Position numbers and translations under genes: made by a program. Under the pieces are notes generated by a model. That model was not told the DNA's origin. It worked only from the letters and a program-made list of their open reading frames with translations, and ran no database searches. A stretch of 64,000 nt of DNA, from assembly GCA_009846685.1 (NCBI GenBank), contig VWVY01000004.1, positions 62,001 through 126,000 on the forward strand, read 5' to 3'. Shown piece by piece: positions 51,713-59,556 of this stretch (the stretch's first letter is position 1; each line of letters starts with the position of its first letter). The DNA comes from Rhizobiales bacterium SYSU XM002 (lineage in GTDB: Bacteria; Pseudomonadota; Alphaproteobacteria; Rhizobiales; Beijerinckiaceae).

Positions 51713-51754
51713 CAGGCCAGGACGGCCGACCAATGCAACAGAAGGTGCAAGATT
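51713..51754 (+). promoter_or_regulatory. Conserved flagellin mRNA leader (copy 2)
   Basis: The 42 bp before the ATG are identical but for one base to those before flagellin 3 (54383-54424) and closely similar to those before flagellin 4 (56551-56590). GGCC-AGGAC-GGCC can form a small stem and TGCA-ACAGAAGG-TGCA places the ribosome-binding AGAAGG in a loop. A plausible target for FlbT, which in Caulobacter binds flagellin mRNA leaders. Confidence 0.6.
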
Positions 51755-53335
51755 ATGGCAGTTGTTTTCAATGCCGCCACGGCAACCAACGTTTCCATCC
51801 TCCAGCAGACGAATTCGCTGTTCCAGACCTCGCAGAAGCGGGTCTCCACGGGTAAATGGGTGTTCGGCGCCGCCGATGACGCCACCCGCTACAAGATGTC
51901 CGAGACCATGCTGGGCCGCGCGCGCCAGCTCGATGCGCTCAACAACAACGTCTCGCTCGGCCTCAAGACCCTCGAAGCCACCGACAATACCCTCAAGCAG
52001 ATGATCGGCCTCGTCGAATCGGCTCAGGAACTGGCCCGCAAGGCCCAGGCCGAAGGCGCCGCCGGTATCCGCGGCATCGCGTCCGGCGCCAACATCGCCT
52101 CGACGACCGCCGTCGCGGGTTATGCTGTCGGCGCGACGCTCTCGATCACCTCGGATGGTGGCGCGAACTTCAACTTCACCTTCACCAAGACCGGCATCAC
52201 TTGGGGTGAAGTCGCGGATGCGCTCAACTCGGCCAACATCGGCGTGATGGCGGAATTCATTCCGGGCACGGCGGCGAACCAGACGAACATCCGCTTCTTC
52301 TCGACCAGCGGCAAGGATTTCCGTTTCGACGGCTCCTCGACCCAGACCGTCATGGACGACCTCGCCAACGCCTCGATGGTGGCACCGACCGGCAGCCAGA
52401 CCATGACGTCGGCCGCGCAGGCCAACAACCTGTTCGCCAACGCCGGTGCCGCCGCGACCGCTTCGGAAACGGGCTTCACCGTCTCCTTCGGTGGCGCGAT
52501 CCTCGGTGCGAAGACCGCTGTGACGACCGCGACCGCCGTGGCCGCCAACTCCACCCTCGTCTTCGAGGATGGCAACGGCCAGACCCGCACCCTCACCTAC
52601 GCGGCTGCGACGACGGTTGCCACGGTGATGGCCGACATCAACAACATGAACGCCGGCGTGAAGGCCGAAATCGTCAACACCGGTGCCGGTGCGACGACCC
52701 AGCTTCGCCTGCGCAACACCAACGGTGGCAACATCGTCATCTCGGCCGCGACGGGTGACTTCGCCGCTGCCGGTACGATGGGCTTCACCCCGGCGACGGC
52801 CTATGCGGCGCCGCTCTCGACCAACAATGCTCTCCGCCTGCAGTATGGCCGTCAGTATGATGCGATCATCACCAACCTGAACCTGCTGGCGCAGAACAAC
52901 CCGGTGCAGGCCGGCCGTAACCTCCTCCAGGGCGAAAACCTCTCGGTTGTCATGGACGAGTTCGGCGGCAACCCGATCACCGTCGCCGGCATCAAGATCA
53001 CGGCGAACGGCACCCTGACGATGGCCCAGGCCGGCACGACCTGGACCACGGACGCGAACATCCAGACCTCGGCCACGCAGTCCAACCAGGCTCTCCTGAA
53101 CCTGCGCAACTTCCAGGCCCAGTTCGCGACCTTCAACTCCTACATGCAGGACCGCTACGACCTCAACAAGTCGTACCAGACGGACCTCAAGACCCAGGGT
53201 GACGACCTCGTCGCCGCTGACGTCGCCGAGGAATCCGCCAAGCTGACGGCACTCCAGACCCAGCAGCAGTTCGCGGTTCAGGCTTTCTCGATGGGCACCC
53301 AGAACGCCCAGTCGCTCCTCCGCCTCCTCGGCTGA
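51755..53335 (+). CDS. flagellin 2
   Basis: A 526-residue flagellin, start AVVFNAATATNVSILQQTNS after Met. D0/D1 regions are SQKRVSTGKWVFGAADDATR at the N-terminus and DVAEESAKLTALQTQQQFAV to LLRLLG at the C-terminus. Two central beta modules (ALNSANIGVMAEFIPGTA and INNMNAGVKAEIVNTGAG) resemble the flagellin hook IN motif. No Cys. Near-identical to flagellin 3 and close to flagellin 4, with the same length. A longer frame upstream to 51578 is open but starts before the conserved leader; the ATG at 51755 matches the paralogues. A strong terminator follows and the cysteine-cluster gene converges on it. Confidence 0.95.
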   Translation: MAVVFNAATATNVSILQQTNSLFQTSQKRVSTGKWVFGAADDATRYKMSETMLGRARQLDALNNNVSLGLKTLEATDNTLKQMIGLVESAQELARKAQAEGAAGIRGIASGANIASTTAVAGYAVGATLSITSDGGANFNFTFTKTGITWGEVADALNSANIGVMAEFIPGTAANQTNIRFFSTSGKDFRFDGSSTQTVMDDLANASMVAPTGSQTMTSAAQANNLFANAGAAATASETGFTVSFGGAILGAKTAVTTATAVAANSTLVFEDGNGQTRTLTYAAATTVATVMADINNMNAGVKAEIVNTGAGATTQLRLRNTNGGNIVISAATGDFAAAGTMGFTPATAYAAPLSTNNALRLQYGRQYDAIITNLNLLAQNNPVQAGRNLLQGENLSVVMDEFGGNPITVAGIKITANGTLTMAQAGTTWTTDANIQTSATQSNQALLNLRNFQAQFATFNSYMQDRYDLNKSYQTDLKTQGDDLVAADVAEESAKLTALQTQQQFAVQAFSMGTQNAQSLLRLLG

Positions 53336-53373
53336 TCGGCGACACGAACGAGCAGTTTGCTCCGGAAGAACGG

Positions 53374-53402
53374 AAAGCGGCGGGGAAACCCGCCGCTTTT
53401 TT
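53374..53402 (+). terminator. Terminator after flagellin 2
   Basis: GCGGCGGG and CCCGCCGC with a GAAA tetraloop, flanked by AAA and TTTTTT. The same stem and loop follow flagellins 3 and 4, so the terminator was duplicated with the gene. Confidence 0.92.
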
Positions 53403-53407
53403 CTATG

Positions 53408-53947
53408 TCACGAGCCCGGAATAAACTCGATCTGCCACGGCTGCCCCGGCGCGGCGATATCGCGGAATATCCGCAGTCCACTGGCCAGATGTTCAGATGA
53501 GATAACGACTTCGCGATCGGGCAGCAAAACCCAGCGGCGAGATCCTGCCGCGACAACCACAGGAAATCCGTGTTCGGCTACGATCGCCGCGACACGCCGC
53601 AATCCGGAATAATACGGCTCTTTCCGCCAGGCATCTGGTTTTGCCGGCTCGACCAGCACCTCGTAGGGCGAGGTTTCGCTGGTTCGCGTCAGCAGGAAAC
53701 CGCATCGGTCCGGCCGCCATTCGTCGCCAAGCCGGGCGTTCTTGCGCCAGTCGCAGTTGAAGCGGATGCAGCCGTCCGGCCGACTTGACCAGATGTCGCA
53801 CCCCCGCCCCGGTCGACAATGCCGGCACCACTGACCCGGTGGTTTTGGTGGATCGAGATAGGGAATTCCGGGCAACTTGCAACACATCGAACAGGTACCG
53901 CATTCACGCCCGGCGACAATCGTTTCCCCCTCTGATTGCTGCCCCAT
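53408..53947 (-). CDS. CxxCxxCC cysteine-cluster protein (YkgJ-like), copy 1
   Basis: A 179-residue cytoplasmic protein. The cluster starts ECGTCSMCCK at residue ~16 and continues with GQWCRHCRPGRGCDIW and DGCIRFNCDWRKNARLG, nine Cys or so within the first 70 residues; then EWRPDRCGFLL and PYEVLVEPAKPDAWRKEPYY. The CxxCxxCC pattern is that of the putative zinc- or iron-chelating domain (YkgJ, YcgN and the N-terminal part of the flagellin lysine N-methylase FliB). Convergent with flagellin 2 and sharing its terminator region. Two paralogues lie near flagellin 4. A role in flagellin modification is an inference. Confidence 0.75.
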   Translation of the reverse strand: MGQQSEGETIVAGRECGTCSMCCKLPGIPYLDPPKPPGQWCRHCRPGRGCDIWSSRPDGCIRFNCDWRKNARLGDEWRPDRCGFLLTRTSETSPYEVLVEPAKPDAWRKEPYYSGLRRVAAIVAEHGFPVVVAAGSRRWVLLPDREVVISSEHLASGLRIFRDIAAPGQPWQIEFIPGS

Positions 53948-54424
53948 CGCCCCCTCGAAACCGCCTGGAATCCCGTCGCTTAATCAATCCTGAAGGAAGA
54001 GGGTTAACGGGCCGGTAATGCCGGCGAAAGGCCAGGGCGGCCAAATTTGGAACAGTATCTTAATGTCTATCAGAACGATCCTGCGACAGCTGTTGCGAAT
54101 ACATGATTGCCTAAATAAACATATCTCCAGATCATCGAATTCCGTTATCTCGAAATTACGCTGAGTCGAATTCCGTTAAAGACTATTCATATTCCAAGAA
54201 ATAGATGATTTTCAACTGCTATTCTCTTGGATTTTTACATAATAATAATTTGATAACCATGATAAATTGGCATTTTTTCTTGAATTTCACAAGTAATAAA
54301 TTGGGAAGGAATCCGGGCTGAGTATCCCCCCGTCACGGCTCTCTCCGCGAGGGCAAAGCGCCAATCGGATGCCGTGCGAAGTCAGGCCAGGACGGCCGCC
54401 CAATGCAACAGAAGGTGCAAGATT
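53948..54424. other. Intergenic region before flagellin 3
   Basis: 477 bp without a gene. Positions about 54060-54320 are AT-rich and include ATAACCAT at 54253-54260. The last 42 bp (54383-54424) are the conserved flagellin leader. The 18-bp element found before flagellins 2 and 4 is missing here. Confidence 0.65.
54383..54424 (+). promoter_or_regulatory. Conserved flagellin mRNA leader (copy 3)
   Basis: Same 42-bp leader as before flagellin 2 with a single base change (GACCAA to GCCCAA), including the TGCA-ACAGAAGG-TGCA loop around the ribosome-binding site. Confidence 0.6.
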
Positions 54425-56005
54425 ATGGCAGTTGTTTTTAACGCCGCGACGGCGATGAACGTCTCGATTCTCCAGCAGACGAACTCGCTGTTCCAGACCT
54501 CGCAGAAGCGGGTCTCCACGGGTAAATGGGTGTTCGGCGCCGCCGACGACGCGACCCGCTACAAGATGTCCGAGACCATGCTGGGCCGTGCGCGCCAGCT
54601 CGATGCGCTCAACAACAACGTCTCGCTCGGCCTCAAGACCCTCGAAGCCACCGACAAGACCCTCAAGCAGATGATCGGCCTCGTCGAGTCCGCTCAGGAA
54701 CTCGCCCGCAAGGCCCAGGCCGAAGGCGCCGCCGGCATCCGCGGCATCGCCTCGACAAACAACATTGCTTCGACGACCGCCGTCGCTGGTTATGCTGTCG
54801 GTGCCGTGCTCTCGATCACCTCGGATGGTGGCGCGACCTTCAACTACACCTTCACCAAGACCGGCACGACCTGGGGTGAAGTGGCGGATGCGCTCAACTC
54901 GGCCAACATCGGCGTCATGGCGGAATTCATCCCGTCGTCGACTGCCGGCCAGACGAACATCCGCTTCTTCTCGACCAACGGCAAGGACTTCCGCTTCGAC
55001 GGCTCCTCGACCCAGACCGTCATGGACGACCTCGCCGCGGCGACGTTCATTGCGCCGACCGGCAGCACCACGATGACTTCGGCTGCGCAGGCCAACAACC
55101 TGTTCGCCAACGCCGGCGCCGCCGCGACCGCTTCGGAAACGGGCTTCACCGTCTCCTTCGGTGGCGCGATCCTTGGTGCGAAGACCGCCGTGACGACCGC
55201 GACTGCTGTCGCGATCAACTCCACCCTCGTCTTCGAGGATGGCAACGGCCAGACCCGCACCCTCTCGTATGCCGCCGCCACCACGGTTGCCACGGTGATC
55301 TCGGACATCAACAACCTCAACGCCGGCGTGAAGGCCGAAATCGTCAACACCGGTGCCGGTGCGACGACCCAGCTGCGCCTGCGCAACACCAACGGTGGCA
55401 ACATCGTCATCTCGGCCGCGACGGGCGACTTCGCCGCCGCCGGTACGATCGGCTTCACGCCGGGTTCGGCCTATGCCGCGCCGCTCTCCACCAACAACGC
55501 TCTCCGCCTGCAGTATGGCCAGCAGTATGACGCGGTCATCACCAACCTGAACCTGCTGGCGCAGAACAACCCGGTGCAGGCCGGCCGCAACCTCCTCCAG
55601 GGCGAGAACCTCTCGGTCGTCATGGACGAGTTCGGCGGCAACCCGATCACCGTTGCCGGCATCAAGATCACGGCGAACGGCACCCTGACGATGGCCCAGG
55701 CCGGTGCGACCTGGACCACGGACGCGAACATCCAGACCTCGGCGACGCAGGCCAACCAGGCCCTGATCAACCTGCGCAACTTCCAGTCTCAGTTCGCGAC
55801 CTTCAACTCCTACATGCAGGACCGCTACGACCTCAACAAGTCGTACCAGACGGACCTCAAGACCGACGGTGACGACCTCGTCGCCGCTGACGTCGCCGAG
55901 GAATCCGCCAAGCTGACGGCGCTCCAGACCCAGCAGCAGTTCGCGGTGCAGGCCTTCTCGATGGGCACCCAGAACGCCCAGTCGCTCCTCCGCCTCCTCG
56001 GCTGA
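54425..56005 (+). CDS. flagellin 3
   Basis: A 526-residue flagellin, start AVVFNAATAMNVSILQQTNS after Met. It is nearly identical to flagellin 2 over the D0/D1 regions and only mildly changed in the middle (TNNIASTTAVAGYAVGAVLS; FTKTGTTWGEVADALNSANI). The same two hook-IN-like modules and the terminal LLRLLG are present. One visible difference near the C-terminus is KTDGDDL for KTQGDDL. The even spread of silent changes and identical blocks suggests recent duplication with gene conversion. A terminator follows at 56031. Confidence 0.95.
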   Translation: MAVVFNAATAMNVSILQQTNSLFQTSQKRVSTGKWVFGAADDATRYKMSETMLGRARQLDALNNNVSLGLKTLEATDKTLKQMIGLVESAQELARKAQAEGAAGIRGIASTNNIASTTAVAGYAVGAVLSITSDGGATFNYTFTKTGTTWGEVADALNSANIGVMAEFIPSSTAGQTNIRFFSTNGKDFRFDGSSTQTVMDDLAAATFIAPTGSTTMTSAAQANNLFANAGAAATASETGFTVSFGGAILGAKTAVTTATAVAINSTLVFEDGNGQTRTLSYAAATTVATVISDINNLNAGVKAEIVNTGAGATTQLRLRNTNGGNIVISAATGDFAAAGTIGFTPGSAYAAPLSTNNALRLQYGQQYDAVITNLNLLAQNNPVQAGRNLLQGENLSVVMDEFGGNPITVAGIKITANGTLTMAQAGATWTTDANIQTSATQANQALINLRNFQSQFATFNSYMQDRYDLNKSYQTDLKTDGDDLVAADVAEESAKLTALQTQQQFAVQAFSMGTQNAQSLLRLLG

Positions 56006-56030
56006 TCTGCGATCCTTCGATCAAAAAAAC

Positions 56031-56059
56031 GAAAGCGGCGGGGAAACCCGCCGCTTTTT
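56031..56059 (+). terminator. Terminator after flagellin 3
   Basis: GCGGCGGG (56035-56042), GAAA loop, CCCGCCGC (56047-56054) and TTTTT; same stem as after flagellins 2 and 4. Confidence 0.92.
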
Positions 56060-56550
56060 CGTTTGAACGTGAGGCTACCAGCACCTCTTCCGATAAACTT
56101 TTCGGTGGATTCCAGCGCCTGCTACCCCCGCCAGAATGGGTGAAGCTGTATCGAGCGCCAGCGAGCCCTCTCGCGGACCTACGCCGACAGCGACTCGAAT
56201 ACTTGTCTTCAGACGGAAATTCTCGAAATATTTTTTGTCAAGAAATTAGAAATATCTGTAAAAAATATTCATATATTTCTTATTCAATAAATCGTTAACC
56301 ATAACTATGGCCTTGAAAGAATAGATCTTCATCATATAGATCACGATTAACCCATTTTAATTCTGCAATACACTCGCCAGAATCCTCCACTTCGTATGCA
56401 TATATAGCCTGTTAGTCATGCACGTCCTCAAACGGGACGAGCCGGTTTCTGGTAAGTTTTTGACAGCCCCCTGCCCCGAGTATGCCCGCATCGCAGCCCG
56501 AACGGTTGTGTATTCGAGCGGCAGGGCGGGCATTCGCCTTCCGCATTGTC

Positions 56551-56590
56551 CGGCCAGGATGGCCGATCCATTGCAGCAGAAGGTGCAATT
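56551..56590 (+). promoter_or_regulatory. Conserved flagellin mRNA leader (copy 4)
   Basis: Diverged copy of the flagellin leader: GGCCAGGATGGCC, then TTGCAGCAGAAGGTGCAA, which keeps the TTGCA/TGCAA pairing around CAGAAGG. Confidence 0.58.
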
Positions 56591-58171
56591 ATGTCCGTTG
56601 TTTTCAATGCCGCCACGGCAACCAATGTTTCCATCCTCCAGCAGACGAATTCGCTGTTCCAGACCTCGCAGAAGCGGGTCTCCACGGGCAAATGGGTTTT
56701 CGGCGCCGCCGACGACGCCACCCGCTACAAGATGTCCGAGACCATGCTGGGCCGCGCGCGCCAACTCGATGCGCTCAACAACAACGTCTCGCTCGGCCTC
56801 AAGACCCTCGAAGCCACCGACAAGACCCTCAAGCAGATGATCGGCCTCGTTGAGTCCGCTCAGGAACTCGCCCGCAAGGCCCAGGCCGAAGGCGCAGGCG
56901 GCATCCGCGGCATTACCTCGGGTGTGAACATCGCCTCGACGACCGCCGTCGCGGGTTATGCTGTTGGCGCGACGCTCTCGATCACCTCGGATGGTGGCGC
57001 GAACTTCAACTTCACCTTCACCAAGACCGGCATCACTTGGGGTGAAGTCGCGGATGCGCTCAACTCGGCCAACATCGGCGTGATGGCGGAATTCATTCCG
57101 GGCACGGCGGCGAACCAGACGAACATCCGCTTCTTCTCGACCAACGGCAAGGACTTCAAGTTCGACGGCTCCTCGACGCAGACCGTCATGGACGATCTCG
57201 ACCATGCGTTGTGGGTTGCGCCGTCCGGCGGCCAGGTCATGACCGCGGCGACCCATCCGAACAACCTGTTCGCCAACCCCGGCGCTGCTGCAACCGCGAC
57301 AGAGACCGGCTTTGTGGTCTCATACGGCGGCGTCGCGACCGGATCGAAAACCGGCATCACGACCGCAACGGCGATCGCCGCCAACTCGCTCCTCGTCTTC
57401 GAGGATGCGAACGGCCAGACCCGCACGCTGAACTATACCGCCGCCACGACGGTCGCCACGGTGATCGCGGATATCAACAACATGAACGCCGGCGTGAAGG
57501 CCGAAATCATGAACCTCGGTACAGGCACGACGGCCCAACTGCGCCTTCGCAACACGGATGGCGGAAACATCACGATCTCGGCCGCAACGGGCGCATTCGC
57601 CTCGACCGGCACGATCGGGTTCTCGGTCGGCACCTCCTATGCGGCGCCGCTCTCGACCAACAATGCCCTGCGCCTGCAGTATGGCCGTCAGTATGACGCG
57701 ATCAAGACCAATCTCGATCTTCTGGCGCAGAACAACCCGGTCCAGGCCGGCCGTAACCTCCTACAGGGCGAAAACCTCTCGGTCGTCATGGACGAGTTCG
57801 GCGGCAACCCGATCACCGTCGCCGGCATCAAGATCACCGCCGCCGGCACCCTGACGATGGCGTCGAACGGTTCGACCTGGACCTCGGATACGGCGATCCA
57901 GACCTCGGCGACGCAGGCCAACCAGGCCCTAATCAACCTGCGCAACTTCCAGGCCCAGTTCGCGACCTTCAACTCCTACATGCAGGACCGCTACGACCTG
58001 AACGCTTCGTACCAGACGGACCTCAAGACCCAAGGTGACGACCTCGTCGCCGCTGACGTCGCCGAGGAATCCGCCAAGCTGACGGCGCTCCAGACCCAGC
58101 AGCAGTTCGCGGTGCAGGCCTTCTCGATGGGCACCCAGAACGCCCAGTCGCTCCTCCGCCTCCTCGGCTGA
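56591..58171 (+). CDS. flagellin 4
   Basis: A 526-residue flagellin, start SVVFNAATATNVSILQQTNS after Met. The N-terminal ~190 residues match flagellins 2 and 3 almost exactly, while the segment from about 195 to 380 (LDHALWVAPSGGQVMTAATH; VATGSKTGITTATAIAANSL) has diverged, and the last 130 match again. This mosaic is typical of conserved polymerisation domains and a variable surface region. Two hook-IN-like modules are present. The ATG at 56591 is aligned with the paralogues; an upstream in-frame ATG at 56546 is rejected. Confidence 0.95.
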   Translation: MSVVFNAATATNVSILQQTNSLFQTSQKRVSTGKWVFGAADDATRYKMSETMLGRARQLDALNNNVSLGLKTLEATDKTLKQMIGLVESAQELARKAQAEGAGGIRGITSGVNIASTTAVAGYAVGATLSITSDGGANFNFTFTKTGITWGEVADALNSANIGVMAEFIPGTAANQTNIRFFSTNGKDFKFDGSSTQTVMDDLDHALWVAPSGGQVMTAATHPNNLFANPGAAATATETGFVVSYGGVATGSKTGITTATAIAANSLLVFEDANGQTRTLNYTAATTVATVIADINNMNAGVKAEIMNLGTGTTAQLRLRNTDGGNITISAATGAFASTGTIGFSVGTSYAAPLSTNNALRLQYGRQYDAIKTNLDLLAQNNPVQAGRNLLQGENLSVVMDEFGGNPITVAGIKITAAGTLTMASNGSTWTSDTAIQTSATQANQALINLRNFQAQFATFNSYMQDRYDLNASYQTDLKTQGDDLVAADVAEESAKLTALQTQQQFAVQAFSMGTQNAQSLLRLLG

Positions 58172-58194
58172 TCGGCGATCCTTCGATCAAAAAA

Positions 58195-58225
58195 GAAAGC
58201 GGCGGGGAAACCCGCCGCTTTTTTT
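58195..58225 (+). terminator. Terminator after flagellin 4
   Basis: GCGGCGGG (58199-58206), GAAA, CCCGCCGC (58211-58218) and seven T; same hairpin as after flagellins 2 and 3. Confidence 0.92.
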
Positions 58226-58242
58226 CACGACGTATTGTCGTT

Positions 58243-58791
58243 TCACGAAGCCTTCGCCGGCGCCGTAAACTCGACCTGCCACTCACCACCCTGCAAGGCC
58301 GCCGCACGGAATATCCTGTAGTCCGATCCATAGTGTTCGGCAGGAATGGCAACGTCCTTGTCGGGCAGCATCAGCCAGCGGCGATGGCCGACGAGCACCA
58401 TCATCGCCGTGCGGTTCCGCGCGGCAATCAGACACGCGCTCTTGAGTACGGAATAATAGGGCTCCTTGCGCCAAGCGTCCGGCCTACCCGGATCGACGAT
58501 GATCTCATAGGGCAAATGCGCCGCTGCCTGATTGATAACGAAACCGGCACGATCGGGACGCCAGTCGTCGTTGAGCTGCGCATTCTTGCGCCAGTCGCAA
58601 TTGAAATCAGCGCAGCCCTGAGGACGATTCTGCCAGATCGCGCAGCCTTTGCCCGGCGAGCAATGTTGGCACCATTTTCCGCCGGGTTTCGGTGGATCCA
58701 TGTAGGTGATGGTCATGACCTTGCAGCACATCGTGCAGGTTCCGCACTCGCGCCCCGCAACGAGCGTGGGGGCTGCACTCTCCGTCGACAT
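58243..58791 (-). CDS. CxxCxxCC cysteine-cluster protein (YkgJ-like), copy 2
   Basis: A 182-residue paralogue of the protein at 53408. Cluster residues: ECGTCTMCCKVMTITYMDPP, KWCQHCSPGKGCAIWQNRP and GCADFNCDWRKNAQLNDDWR; then PDRAGFVINQAAAHLPYEII and DPGRPDAWRKEPYYSVLKSA. Cys positions are conserved with the other two copies. It converges with flagellin 4, sharing its terminator, exactly as copy 1 does with flagellin 2, and it is preceded on the same strand by copy 3. No catalytic motif beyond the metal-cluster-like cysteines is visible. Confidence 0.75.
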   Translation of the reverse strand: MSTESAAPTLVAGRECGTCTMCCKVMTITYMDPPKPGGKWCQHCSPGKGCAIWQNRPQGCADFNCDWRKNAQLNDDWRPDRAGFVINQAAAHLPYEIIVDPGRPDAWRKEPYYSVLKSACLIAARNRTAMMVLVGHRRWLMLPDKDVAIPAEHYGSDYRIFRAAALQGGEWQVEFTAPAKAS

Positions 58792-58847
58792 TCCTTGTCT
58801 CCCTGACCGCGACCGTCACCGCATTAAGGGAGCGTAAACCAAGATGG

Positions 58848-59381
58848 TTAATGGTTTGGAAAGGCGGGAGCCCAGGTGACTTGCCCTGCCCGCTCCCGTC
58901 TCTCGATGCAAATCTCGGCGAGATCGACGCCGCGCGGAACCGGGACCTCCCGATCCGGAAACAGGAGTGCCCGTTCTTGGCCGCGAAAGATCACGATTGT
59001 CGATCCCCGACCTTCGAGAATATCCCGCGCGGTCCGGGCCAGTTGGCTGTGGTAAGGCTCGCGGCGATGGGCGTCCGGCTGCGCGGGGTCAACCAGAACG
59101 GCCAGCGGCGCATCCTGATGCGCATGGGTGAGAATGAAGCGCGCACGATCGGGGCGCCACTCCGGCCCGAGGGCAGGATCGAGCCGCCAGACACAGAAAT
59201 AAGTCGCGCACCCCGCTGGCAACGCGTTCCAGATGGCGCAGCCTTGCCCAGGGCGGCAATGGTGACACCATTTTCCTGCCGCCTTCGGTCGGTCGAGCCA
59301 GTCGATGTCGAACAGCTTGCAGCACAGCGCACAAGGTCCGCACGCCTTGTCCGCGACCGGAACTGCCTCAACCCATTTCAT
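58848..59381 (-). CDS. CxxCxxCC cysteine-cluster protein (YkgJ-like), copy 3
   Basis: About 177 residues from the ATG at 59381 (MKWVEAVPVADKACGPCALC). The cluster is ACGPCALCCKLFDIDWLDRP, GKWCHHCRPGQGCAIWNALP and GCATYFCVWRLDPALGPEWR, then PDRARFILTHAHQDAPLAVL and DPAQPDAHRREPYHSQLART. It is more diverged than copies 1 and 2 are from each other. It lies between copy 2 and flbT, upstream on the same strand as copy 2, 57 bp away, so they may be cotranscribed. In-frame starts at 59435 would add 18 residues. Confidence 0.72.
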   Translation of the reverse strand: MKWVEAVPVADKACGPCALCCKLFDIDWLDRPKAAGKWCHHCRPGQGCAIWNALPAGCATYFCVWRLDPALGPEWRPDRARFILTHAHQDAPLAVLVDPAQPDAHRREPYHSQLARTARDILEGRGSTIVIFRGQERALLFPDREVPVPRGVDLAEICIERRERAGQVTWAPAFPNH

Positions 59382-59556
59382 GCTGCTTCTCCACCTCGGG
59401 GCTTTGGCAGATTTAGCGTGCATTATGGTAAACACCTTGTTAATTTTTCTACCTCAGATTGTATTTCAGGCCTGATTCGTCGTGCCTGCAACCTGGGTGG
59501 AAAACGGGATGTTTACGCTCCTGTGATGAACTCGAATGCAAGGAAGGAGGCCAACC

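Larger units (their letters stand above)
51012..51754. other. Intergenic region between flagellin 1 and flagellin 2
   Basis: 743 bp without a gene. It starts with the flagellin 1 terminator (51036-51069), turns very AT-rich at about 51340-51560, holds a CTAACCAT octamer at 51455-51462, an 18-bp element (CATGCACGTCCTCAAACG, 51577-51594) shared with flagellin 4, and the conserved leader at 51713-51754. No insertion element was recognised. Confidence 0.7.
56006..56590. other. Intergenic region between flagellin 3 and flagellin 4
   Basis: 585 bp without a gene. It begins with the flagellin 3 terminator, has no cysteine-cluster gene or visible remnant of one, becomes AT-rich at about 56210-56400 with TTAACCAT at 56295-56302, and then carries the 18-bp element CATGCACGTCCTCAAACG (56417-56434) and the conserved leader (56551-56590). 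Confidence 0.65.

Noticed and set aside
56418-56840. 140-residue frame overlapping the start of flagellin 4
   Set aside because: Out of frame with flagellin and matches only its shifted reading; only the first codons may be of interest as a leader peptide.
49440-58171. Long direct repeats suggesting CRISPR or transposon structure
   Set aside because: The repeats are flagellin coding paralogues with leaders and terminators; no short regular spacers, no transposase, no terminal inverted repeats.
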